6,957 nucleotides of DNA. Origin: an uncultured Flavihumibacter sp. (GTDB lineage Bacteria > Bacteroidota > Bacteroidia > Chitinophagales > Chitinophagaceae). Shown piece by piece: positions 1 through 6,957 of the stretch; position 1 is the stretch's first letter; each line of letters opens with the position of its first letter. Under the pieces are notes generated by a model that was given only the letters and a program-made list of their open reading frames with translations, was not told the DNA's origin and did not search any database. The stretch is from contig CAMLPA010000171.1 in NCBI GenBank assembly GCA_946481605.1, forward strand, positions 1 through 6,957, written 5' to 3'. The position numbers and the translations under genes are program-made.

Positions 1-1971
1 CTGAAAACCGAGGACTTCAACACCTACAATACCAATTCCGATTACAAAAGGTATATTATCCGCTCCAATATCGAGATTGATCTTAGTAAGTCGGTGACCA
101 CTTCCGTGAACCTTATCGGCAGGATACAAAATTCCAACCAGCCGGGGGCCACAACAGGCACCATCTTCGACAATATCGCCAACACCCCGAATAACGCCTA
201 TCCGATTCGTAACTCCGACAGCTCCCTGGGCGGCAACCTCGATTACCGCCAGAACCTGTACGGGCAAACAGTACTATCAGGCTACCGACCGGTTTATGAG
301 CGCGATTTCAAAGCCGATGTAAGCCTGAAAGGAAAACTGGACGTGATCGCTAAAGGATTGTGGGTGAAAGGGCTCGCCGCCATTAATGGCTACCAGCGGG
401 AAACCATCAACCGGAGTAAAAACTTCGCTGTTTACCGTGAAAATACAGATGCGGGAGGGGTGAAATCCTACGATGTGTACGGTGTTACAACGGATCAATC
501 TAACTCGATTGCCGTGAACAGTCAGAACAGGTTGTTTTATACAGAACTCTCACTCGGATACTCCAAACAACTTTCTTCCAACGACAACCTGGACATCATC
601 GCCCTGTACAATAACGACAACAGAATGGTGAACTCTGAACTGCCTTTCAGCTATTCAGGCGCAGCCACCAAAATCTCTTACGACAGGAACGATAAATACT
701 TCGTCGACCTGGCCATGAGTTACAACGGAACGGAGCGGCTGCCCAAAGAAAACAGGTATGGTTTCTTTCCCGCCATCGGTCTGGGTTGGAACCTCACCAA
801 AGAAAATTTTCTTCAGAACAAAGTTGGCTGGCTCAACGACCTGAAACTCCGTGCATCTTTCGGCAGAACAGGCAATGCCAATGTAGGTTACTACGATTAT
901 TACCAGTATTACACCACTGGCTCCGGATACGGCTTTGGCAACACGGTTCCTTCTTCCACCACTACCTTACAACAGGGCACACTGGCCAATCCCTTCATCA
1001 GTTTTGAAAAAGCAGATAAGCTGAATGCGGGCGTGGATGCGGTTTTGCTGAAAAACAGGTTGAACATTACCGTGGATTACTTCCGCGATAAATACTTCGA
1101 CCTCGTACAATCGCGGCAGAATGGTTCGGATATGCTGGGCACGGAATATGTACGGGAGAACTTCGGTTCCAACCGGTATTCCGGACTTGAAATAACAGCG
1201 GGCTGGCAGGAAAAGAAAGGCGCTTTCAGTTATTTCATCGCCCCCAACCTTACCCTCCTGCAAACGGAAGTACTGAAGCTGGCTGAACCCAACCGGATGT
1301 ACGCCTACATGCTGCAAACAGGCAAACCTGTTGGCGCGGCCTATGGTTATGTGGCCGATGGACTGTTCGCTTCCCAGGCGGAAATTGACGCGCATGCTTT
1401 CCAGGGCGCGGGCATTGTTCCCGGCGATATCCGCTATCGTGACCTGAATGAAGATGGTATGATAGATGCCGCCGACCGGCAGGTGATCGGTAATACCGCG
1501 CCGCAAATTTATTACGGACTGAATACCGGTGTAGAAGTAAAAGGATTCGACCTGCATCTGCTTTTCCAGGGTGCAGCCAATATCAACAAGCAACTCGGTG
1601 GTTTTATGGCGTTCCAGAACAACGGACGGGCCCAGGTATATGAATACCAGACCAACCGGTGGACACCCCAAAATACAACGGATGCCGCTTACCCGCGCCT
1701 CTGGCTGGGCAACAATACCAACAACCAGCTCACGTCTTCGTATTGGATACATAAAGGAGACTATGCCCGTATACGCAGTGTGGAACTGGGTTATACGCTA
1801 CCATCTGCCGTGGCCGGAAAAGCCAGGTTACAACTGGTACGCGTATTCGTAAACGCCACCAACCCCGTTACGTTCTCCGCTCTTAACAAATGGAATATAG
1901 ACCCCGAAGGGCTTGCGGGCGCATATCCCATTATGAAAACGTTTAACGCGGGCCTTACCATCAAACTTTAA
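1..1971 (+). CDS. SusC/RagA-family TonB-dependent outer-membrane transporter, 5'-truncated by window edge
   Basis: This is the C-terminal part of a SusC-like outer-membrane barrel that imports large nutrients using TonB/ExbBD energy, with a SusD lipoprotein as lid. The frame is open from base 1 without interruption, giving 656 residues before TAA. The true start is upstream, and the GTG at 94 is only an internal valine. Lined up by eye with the complete SusC at 3674-6733, codon 1 here matches about residue 340 there. Signal peptide, carboxypeptidase-like domain and plug are therefore outside the window, and full length would be near 1000. Shared family landmarks are the strand pair ending GFFPAIGLGWN (codons 254-264), the acidic loop GDIRYRDLNEDGMID (475-489), WTPQNTTDAAYPRL (554-567) and SYWIHKGDYARIRSVELGY (580-598). 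The chain ends in Lys-Leu rather than the aromatic residue common in barrels. Its partner SusD starts 2 bases downstream. Family assignment is firm; the substrate is unknown. Confidence 0.95.
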   Translation: MKTEDFNTYNTNSDYKRYIIRSNIEIDLSKSVTTSVNLIGRIQNSNQPGATTGTIFDNIANTPNNAYPIRNSDSSLGGNLDYRQNLYGQTVLSGYRPVYERDFKADVSLKGKLDVIAKGLWVKGLAAINGYQRETINRSKNFAVYRENTDAGGVKSYDVYGVTTDQSNSIAVNSQNRLFYTELSLGYSKQLSSNDNLDIIALYNNDNRMVNSELPFSYSGAATKISYDRNDKYFVDLAMSYNGTERLPKENRYGFFPAIGLGWNLTKENFLQNKVGWLNDLKLRASFGRTGNANVGYYDYYQYYTTGSGYGFGNTVPSSTTTLQQGTLANPFISFEKADKLNAGVDAVLLKNRLNITVDYFRDKYFDLVQSRQNGSDMLGTEYVRENFGSNRYSGLEITAGWQEKKGAFSYFIAPNLTLLQTEVLKLAEPNRMYAYMLQTGKPVGAAYGYVADGLFASQAEIDAHAFQGAGIVPGDIRYRDLNEDGMIDAADRQVIGNTAPQIYYGLNTGVEVKGFDLHLLFQGAANINKQLGGFMAFQNNGRAQVYEYQTNRWTPQNTTDAAYPRLWLGNNTNNQLTSSYWIHKGDYARIRSVELGYTLPSAVAGKARLQLVRVFVNATNPVTFSALNKWNIDPEGLAGAYPIMKTFNAGLTIKL

Positions 1972-1973
1972 TT

Positions 1974-3656
1974 ATGAGAAGATTTTATTGTATAGCGCTG
2001 CTGGTCGCCTTGTCGGTGGCCGGGTGCAAAAAATACGAGAACGGTCCCCTCGAGAATTTCACGGAAGAGATCATCTTCGATCCACTCGATCAGAATGGAC
2101 TGAACGCGCAGCAGTTCCTCGCCAATATTTACGCGGAGATGCCCACGGGTTTTAACCGTATTGGTGGCGATCTGCTGGATGCGGCTACCGATGATGCCAT
2201 GCCTTCCCGTTTCGGAACGACTATTCAATCCATCATCCAGGGCAATCTTACCAACGCTTCGCATCCCGATGGCGCGTGGAGCAAATACTATGGCGGTATC
2301 CGGAAAGTGAATCTTTTCCTTTCCAAAATAGATATCGTGCCGAAGCCGGATGAAGTGAAACGCTGGAAAGCCGAAGCGCGTTTCCTGCGGGCCTTCTTCT
2401 ACTTTGAACTGCTGAAACGTTATGGTGGCGTACCTTTGATAGGCGACCGGGTATTTGATTCCGGAGACGATATCCAATTGCCCCGCAACAGCTTTGCGGA
2501 ATGCGTGGACTATATTGTTTCCGAATGCGATGCCGTTAAAACCCAGGTGTTCATTGAACCTGTACCCGCACCCGATTTCGGGAAGGCTTCAAGAGGTTCT
2601 GCCATCGCTTTGAAGGCCCGCGTACTTTTGTATGCCGCCAGTCCGTTGTATAATGGTGGTGTGCCCGCTGCAGCTTCCGCCGCGCAAAAAGCAGTGATGG
2701 GTTATCCTGAATACGACCTGAACCGCTGGGACCTTGCCGCCAAAGCAGCGAACGAACTGCTGACGCTGAATGTGTACACCCTGGAAGGCACGTACAACAA
2801 CGTTTTCCTGAACAGGCGCAACAATGAAGTAATCCTTTCTTTCTTACGTGGAACCACCACCGATGTGGAAACCAACAATGGTCCGGTAGGGTATACGCTG
2901 AACGGTGTGAGCAACGGCGCTACAAGTCCCACACAGCAGTTGGTAGACGCGTTCCCCATGGCGAACGGCAAAGCCATTACCGACCCCACTTCTGGTTACA
3001 ATGCCGCCAATCCGTACAACAGCCGTGATCCGCGTTTGGCGAATACGATACTCCGCAATGGAAGCCAGTGGCTGAACCGTGGGGTGCAGACTTTCGAAGG
3101 CGGCCTGGATAAGCCCAACCGCGGTGGTGTCCAGACACAAACAGGGTACTATATGCGCAAATTCATGGGCAACTTCGCCACCGCCGCGCAGTATTCCGGG
3201 CAGAACCACAATTTCGTATTGTTCCGCATCGCAGAGGTAATGCTGAATTATGCAGAAGCCCTCAACGAATTCTCCGGTCCCTCAACGGCTGCCGTTTCCA
3301 CCCAACTCATCAATATCCGGAAAAGAGCGGGCATCGCCGCCGGATCCGATAATAGATATGGTGTGCCAACAGGACTCACGCAGGAACAGATGCGCACTTT
3401 CATCCGCAACGAACGCAGGATAGAAATGGCTTTTGAAGAACAACGTTACTGGGACCTCCGTCGTTGGAAAACCGCTGAAACAGAACTCAACAAGGCCCTG
3501 GAAGGAATGAAAACCACCCTTGATGATTTGGGCAACCCGCTGTATGAAAGAGTGGTGGCGGGCAAAATCACCTTCCTGCCTAAAATGTATTACTACGCGA
3601 TCCCCTTCGGTGAAATATCCAACAACAGAATGCTCATCCAGAACCATGGCTGGTAA
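1974..3656 (+). CDS. SusD/RagB-family outer-membrane nutrient-binding lipoprotein
   Basis: A complete 560-residue SusD-like lipoprotein, a usual length for the family, expected on the cell surface as the ligand-capturing lid of the SusC encoded just upstream. The N-terminus is a lipoprotein signal: two Arg, a hydrophobic stretch, then lipobox V-A-G-C with lipidated Cys18. Family landmarks follow in order. A TPR-like helix spans about 131-155 (WKAEARFLRAFFYFELLKRY then GGVPL), and a second spans 205-227 (ASRGSAIALKARVLLYAASP then LYN). DPRL is at 352-355, RIAEVMLNYAEALNE at 418-432, NIRKRAGI at 447-454, RNERRIEMAFEEQRYWDLRRW at 478-498, and the chain ends at Trp560. The first part fits the SusD-like N-terminal domain, the rest the SusD/RagB C-terminal domain. 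ATG 1974 is chosen because it starts directly at the lipoprotein signal, 2 bases after the susC stop, so translation is probably coupled. There is no Shine-Dalgarno; an AAA patch lies 9-11 bases upstream. The ligand cannot be deduced. Confidence 0.96.
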   Translation: MRRFYCIALLVALSVAGCKKYENGPLENFTEEIIFDPLDQNGLNAQQFLANIYAEMPTGFNRIGGDLLDAATDDAMPSRFGTTIQSIIQGNLTNASHPDGAWSKYYGGIRKVNLFLSKIDIVPKPDEVKRWKAEARFLRAFFYFELLKRYGGVPLIGDRVFDSGDDIQLPRNSFAECVDYIVSECDAVKTQVFIEPVPAPDFGKASRGSAIALKARVLLYAASPLYNGGVPAAASAAQKAVMGYPEYDLNRWDLAAKAANELLTLNVYTLEGTYNNVFLNRRNNEVILSFLRGTTTDVETNNGPVGYTLNGVSNGATSPTQQLVDAFPMANGKAITDPTSGYNAANPYNSRDPRLANTILRNGSQWLNRGVQTFEGGLDKPNRGGVQTQTGYYMRKFMGNFATAAQYSGQNHNFVLFRIAEVMLNYAEALNEFSGPSTAAVSTQLINIRKRAGIAAGSDNRYGVPTGLTQEQMRTFIRNERRIEMAFEEQRYWDLRRWKTAETELNKALEGMKTTLDDLGNPLYERVVAGKITFLPKMYYYAIPFGEISNNRMLIQNHGW

Positions 3657-3658
3657 AC

Positions 3659-3677
3659 CAAAATGAATGCTGTATGA
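3659..3677 (+). promoter_or_regulatory. A-rich translation leader with four-codon mini ORF overlapping the second susC start
   Basis: The sequence is CAAAATGA, seven bases, then the gene's ATGAAAA. There is no GGAGG-like site. The A-run at -11 to -14 is where an A-rich initiation region would sit in Bacteroidota, which generally do not rely on Shine-Dalgarno pairing. An in-frame mini ORF (ATG 3663, codons for M-N-A-V, TGA 3675-3677) ends inside the true start codon as an ATGA overlap. The same layout precedes the gene at 6770. A functional role is inferred; a chance similarity is possible. Confidence 0.35.
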
Positions 3678-6600
3678 AAAGACTATTCTTATTATTAACG
3701 ATATGCCTGGGCGCGCTGGCCACTTATGCGCAGCAAACCGTTTCAGGTACCGTGAAGAACGCCGCTGGCCCCGTGGAAGGTGCCTCCGTTTTTGAAAAAG
3801 ATGTACCCAACAATGGTACGGTAACCGATGCGGCTGGCAATTTCTCACTAACGCTGCGGGGAAAAGGAAACCTCGTGGTACAAAGTATTGGTTACCTCAG
3901 TAAAGAGATCAATGTTTCCGGCAGGAACAATATTCAGGTCGCCCTGGAGATAGATGCAAAGGGCCTGGAAGATGTGGTGGTGATCGGCTACGGTAAAACC
4001 ACCAAAGTGGCCAATACCGCGGCTGTGAGCTCCATCAGCGGCGATGAGATCAGGCAAACGCCTACGGCCAGTTTCCAGAACGCGCTCGTAGGTCGTGTAC
4101 CGGGCATCGTTTCCCAGCAACGGTCCGGAAGGCCGGGTGGCGATGGCAGCCGCATCCTGATCCGCGGACTCAGTTCCATGGGTTCCGGCGACAATGCAGG
4201 CGCCCCGTTGATTATCCTCGACGACCTCGAATACCAGGGTAACCTCAGCGATATTGACGCCGACCAGATCGAAAATTTCACCATCCTCAAAGATGCCGCT
4301 TCCACCGCAGTGTTCGGTATCAAAGGAGCGAACGGCGTAATTGTGATTACCACAAGAAGAGGGAAGACTGGTCGCGCAAGGGTCACCTTCCGTTCCGAAA
4401 ACGCGGCCCAGCAACCTACTTACCTGCCCAAATACCTCGACTCGTATAACGTGGCGCTCATCAGAAACAGAGCACTGGAAAGCGATGGCCTGCCCCCGTT
4501 CTATACCGAACAGGACCTCGAACATTTTAAAAACGGCACCGCACCTTATACCCATCCGAATATAGACTGGGCCGATCTGCTGCTGCGCGACTTCTCCGTT
4601 CAATCCTACAACAACATGAACATCTCCGGCGGCACTGAAAAAGCGAAGTATTTCGTTTCCGCAGGCTATCTCTGGCAGAACGGGATGATCAAAGATTTCA
4701 CTACCGATAAGGACCTCAACAGCAACTACTATTACAAACGGTACAACTTCCGCTCCAACCTGGATTTTACCGCCACCAAAACCTTAACGCTGAATATGGA
4801 CCTTTCCGGAACTTTTTCTGAAAGAAATGAACCGAATATCGGCGGAAGGAACAACCGGAACAACATCTTTTTCGAAATAAGTGATTACAACCAGTTGCCG
4901 CCTTTCGCGTATAATCCTTATAACCCGGATGGTTCTTATGGCTCCAATCCCGCAGTGGGCAACTATTCCAACAACGTGATCGGAAGAATAGCATTGGGTG
5001 GTTACAACCGTTCTTATGACAACAACATCACGGTGAACGCACGCGCCATCCAGAAACTGGATATGGTTACGAAGGGCCTTTCGGCACGTTTCGTAACCGG
5101 CTACAACGCGCAGTTCCGCTTCTGGCGCAGCCTTACACGCACCGAGTTTCCTTCTTTCGGCTATGATCCGGCAACGGAAACCTACGCCGCCTGGAACCCG
5201 AATATTTACCGGGTGGAAAAACTCAACCTCGGTTATTATGCCGATGGCCCCAACTCCCTTAAAATCCTCAACCTGCAGGGTGCGCTGAACTACGACCGCA
5301 ATTTTGGCGGACAACGCGTGTACGCGCTGGCCTTGTTCAACCAGACCTCCAGGATTGCCGGAACGGCGCTTCCTTATTACCTCCGCGGGTATTCGTTCCG
5401 CGCAGGATATGATTATGAGAAGAAATACCTGTTGGAACTGAATGCCGGTTACAACGGCAGCAGCCGCTTCTCAGAACAGAAGCGTTACTCGTGGTTCCCG
5501 GCCGTTTCCGTAGGCTGGAACGTTGCTGAAGAGGGATTCTTCAAAAACAACATCAGCTTCGTGGACCTCTTCAAAATTCGTGGATCTATTGGCGTTACCG
5601 GAACAGATGAACTGGCCATTTCCGGTGCACAATCCGTGTACCTGCCGCGCTACATTAATTCTGGTTCCTATTCTATCGGGGAAATCAGCAACAACATCGG
5701 TGGTATCGTGGAAGACATTCTCGGCAACGATGTGACCTGGGAAAAAGAAAGGCAATGGAACATAGGCGTGGACCTGAAGATGTTCCAGGGTAAACTCGGC
5801 ATCACCGCAGATTATTTCGATAAGTACCGTTACGATATCCTCATCCAGCGCAACAGTGTTTCCACGCTGCTCGGGGTGAACCTGCCGCCCGTGAACCTGG
5901 GAGAAGTACAGAACCGCGGGTTTGAAATTGAATTGTCTTATGCCGACCAGCTCAGTAATGATCTTCAGTATTCCATCCGCACCAATATTTCAGTAGCGAA
6001 GAACAAAGTATTGTACATGGACGAGGCGCAACCCGCTTTCCCCTGGCTGAACAGAACGGGTAACCCGCTGGGCACCATCCCTGGCTACACGTTCATCGGC
6101 TTCTACCAGGATGCGGATGATATCGCTAAAAGTCCTGTGTTCTCTGGCCCGGTAGCAAAACCCGGCGACCTCAAATACGCCGACCTGAACGGAGACAACA
6201 TTATTGATGTGAACGACCAGCGTATTCTGAAATACCCCAACCTGCCCAATACCATCCTCGGGTTTACGGGAAATATTTCGTACAAAAGTCTGAGTTTCTC
6301 TTTCACCATGCAGAGCGCACTCAATTTCGCCAACCGGAAAGTGGCAGAATCCATCAACCCGTTCTCCAACAACCTGCGCGAAATCCATGCCCAGGCCTGG
6401 ACACCGGAGAACTCCGCCAACCCTGCGTTCCCGCGCATCTCCACCGTGGGTACCATCAGCAACGCCACCGCGTATCCCTCCGATTACTGGTTCCGGAGAA
6501 CCGATTACCTCCGCGTGAAAACCATGCAACTTTCGTATGATCTTCCTAAAAAGCTCATGAACAAACTCACGTTGCAGGGGACACGAATTTATGTAAGTGG

Positions 6601-6733
6601 TTACAACCTGCTGACCTGGATGCTGAAGGAAAAGAATATTTATGAAGTGGACCCCGAAACACCTTCGGGAACCGAAGGAGGCGATTACCCCGTGCAGAAA
6701 GTGATCAACCTCGGATTGCAGATCACGTTCTAA
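3674..6733 (+). CDS. SusC/RagA-family TonB-dependent outer-membrane transporter (complete)
   Basis: A complete 1019-residue SusC-like transporter of typical length. A Sec signal peptide (Lys2-Arg3, hydrophobic core, T-Y-A then Gln20) probably ends at residue 19. Residues about 22-95 form the carboxypeptidase-regulatory-like beta domain (SGTVKNAAGPVEGASVF, 24-40). No STN domain precedes it, so direct signalling to a FecR-type anti-sigma factor is unlikely. A TonB-box-like VVVIGYG (101-107) leads into the plug, with GRVPGI (140-145), RILIRGLSS (160-168) and the SusC/RagA signature LKDAASTAVFGIKGANG (205-221) ending VIVITT. The remainder is the barrel, with an acidic loop at 831-848, WTPENSANPAFPRIS at 909-923 and a terminal Phe1019 suited to BAM recognition. 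ATG 3674 begins the signal peptide exactly. It follows the upstream susD stop by 17 bases and has no Shine-Dalgarno, only an A-run at -11 to -14. The cognate SusD is most likely the gene starting at 6770. Confidence 0.97.
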   Translation: MKRLFLLLTICLGALATYAQQTVSGTVKNAAGPVEGASVFEKDVPNNGTVTDAAGNFSLTLRGKGNLVVQSIGYLSKEINVSGRNNIQVALEIDAKGLEDVVVIGYGKTTKVANTAAVSSISGDEIRQTPTASFQNALVGRVPGIVSQQRSGRPGGDGSRILIRGLSSMGSGDNAGAPLIILDDLEYQGNLSDIDADQIENFTILKDAASTAVFGIKGANGVIVITTRRGKTGRARVTFRSENAAQQPTYLPKYLDSYNVALIRNRALESDGLPPFYTEQDLEHFKNGTAPYTHPNIDWADLLLRDFSVQSYNNMNISGGTEKAKYFVSAGYLWQNGMIKDFTTDKDLNSNYYYKRYNFRSNLDFTATKTLTLNMDLSGTFSERNEPNIGGRNNRNNIFFEISDYNQLPPFAYNPYNPDGSYGSNPAVGNYSNNVIGRIALGGYNRSYDNNITVNARAIQKLDMVTKGLSARFVTGYNAQFRFWRSLTRTEFPSFGYDPATETYAAWNPNIYRVEKLNLGYYADGPNSLKILNLQGALNYDRNFGGQRVYALALFNQTSRIAGTALPYYLRGYSFRAGYDYEKKYLLELNAGYNGSSRFSEQKRYSWFPAVSVGWNVAEEGFFKNNISFVDLFKIRGSIGVTGTDELAISGAQSVYLPRYINSGSYSIGEISNNIGGIVEDILGNDVTWEKERQWNIGVDLKMFQGKLGITADYFDKYRYDILIQRNSVSTLLGVNLPPVNLGEVQNRGFEIELSYADQLSNDLQYSIRTNISVAKNKVLYMDEAQPAFPWLNRTGNPLGTIPGYTFIGFYQDADDIAKSPVFSGPVAKPGDLKYADLNGDNIIDVNDQRILKYPNLPNTILGFTGNISYKSLSFSFTMQSALNFANRKVAESINPFSNNLREIHAQAWTPENSANPAFPRISTVGTISNATAYPSDYWFRRTDYLRVKTMQLSYDLPKKLMNKLTLQGTRIYVSGYNLLTWMLKEKNIYEVDPETPSGTEGGDYPVQKVINLGLQITF

Positions 6734-6754
6734 ACCACTTCATTCACCAGACTT

Positions 6755-6773
6755 CAAAATGATTTCGATATGA
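6755..6773 (+). promoter_or_regulatory. A-rich translation leader with four-codon mini ORF overlapping the second susD start
   Basis: CAAAATGA, seven bases, then ATGAAAA: the same element at the same distance from the start codon as at 3659. The mini ORF (ATG 6759, M-I-S-I, TGA 6771-6773) again terminates in an ATGA overlap with the real start at 6770. There is no Shine-Dalgarno. This may help couple translation across the 36-base gap after the second susC, but that is inference from position alone. Confidence 0.35.
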
Positions 6774-6957
6774 AAAAACTACTTTCCATCACCATGATAA
6801 CGGCGCTCGTGGTATTGAGCGCCTGCGAGAAGAAAGACCTGCTGGATGTGAAGCCGAATACCGACCTAAACGCCGCCACGACCTTCAACGACAGTGCGCG
6901 TACCATCCAGTTCCTGATCGGCACCTACAGCGATATCGCTTTTTCTTTTGGCTACCG
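6770..6957 (+). CDS. SusD/RagB-family lipoprotein, 3'-truncated by window edge
   Basis: This is the first 62 codons (plus two bases) of a second SusD-like lipoprotein, running off the window end. The N-terminus is a clear lipoprotein signal: MKK, a hydrophobic core, and lipobox L-S-A-C with lipidated Cys19. After the cysteine comes E-K-K-D, a short charged stretch of the kind that surface-export signals in this phylum can carry. It is followed by LLDVKPNTDL and a helix containing TIQFLIGTYSDIAF, which match the usual SusD opening (an L-D-V/x-P segment, then a helix ending in an L-x-G-x-Y-type pattern). Position 36 bases after the second susC supports its role as the surface lid of that transporter. 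Family assignment rests on signal, opening motif and context; the conserved C-terminal domain is not in view. The ATG at 6759 opens only four codons and is not the gene start. Confidence 0.88.
   Translation, partial: MKKLLSITMITALVVLSACEKKDLLDVKPNTDLNAATTFNDSARTIQFLIGTYSDIAFSFGY

Noticed and set aside
94..96. GTG as start codon of the first gene
   Set aside because: The same frame is open back to base 1 and encodes barrel sequence that aligns with the second SusC. The GTG is an internal valine codon, and the gene is simply cut by the window edge.
967..1752. Minus-strand open frame of 261 codons inside the first susC
   Set aside because: It lies wholly opposite a confidently identified gene, has no recognisable domain or signal, and its composition looks like the complement of the coding strand.
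1968..2477. Minus-strand open frame opposite the N-terminal part of the first susD
   Set aside because: It overlaps the lipoprotein signal and TPR coding region of a clear SusD gene and has no recognisable domain.
3282..3848. Minus-strand open frame spanning the susD/susC junction
   Set aside because: It crosses two well-supported genes and their short gap, has no recognisable product, and no promoter or ribosome-binding signal is seen for it.
3848..4603. Minus-strand open frame of 251 codons opposite the N-terminal half of the second susC
   Set aside because: It is antisense to conserved plug-domain sequence and shows no family motif. It is explained as a chance open frame in GC-balanced coding DNA.
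1..6733. Recent tandem duplication of a SusC/SusD cassette
   Set aside because: The two SusC barrels share landmarks but no long stretches of identical nucleotides, so any duplication is old or the pairs were assembled independently.
6734..6769. Possible promoter or terminator between the second susC and second susD
   Set aside because: No TTTG / TAnnTTTG-type Bacteroidota promoter pair and no GC-rich hairpin followed by a T-run is present in these 36 bases.

Overview
The window reads as a piece of a nutrient-acquisition locus from a member of the Bacteroidota. The evidence is two SusC/RagA-type TonB-dependent outer-membrane transporters, each followed by a SusD/RagB-type surface lipoprotein, an arrangement that is characteristic of this phylum. 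The balanced base composition (judged by eye, not computed), the Gly/Asn/Tyr-rich barrel style and the lack of Shine-Dalgarno sequences would suit a Chitinophagaceae-like soil or freshwater lineage, but that finer placement is only a guess.

Layout, all on the + strand: bases 1-1971 hold the C-terminal two thirds of a first SusC-like transporter, whose start lies upstream of the window. After a 2-base gap, 1974-3656 hold a complete SusD-like lipoprotein of 560 residues. After 17 bases, 3674-6733 hold a complete second SusC-like transporter of 1019 residues. After 36 bases, 6770 to the window end holds the first 62 codons of a second SusD-like lipoprotein. No intergenic stretch exceeds 36 bases, and I see no terminator, internal promoter, RNA gene, mobile element or CRISPR array. 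The four genes are most simply read as one polycistronic unit in the order susC-susD-susC-susD.

How they work together: in this family the SusC protein is a TonB-energised barrel in the outer membrane and the SusD lipoprotein is a lid on its outer face that captures the ligand, usually an oligosaccharide, sometimes a peptide or other polymer fragment. Two pairs in tandem suggest two uptake complexes serving one substrate, or related pieces of one polymer. The window contains no glycoside hydrolase, protease, sulfatase, sensor or ECF sigma/anti-sigma gene, so the substrate cannot be named. The second SusC lacks an N-terminal STN signalling domain, so it is probably not a direct FecR-type transducer.

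No clearly novel system is visible. The most distinctive non-coding observation is that the second susC and second susD start codons share a similarly spaced A-rich leader, including a four-codon mini reading frame whose TGA overlaps the true ATG.
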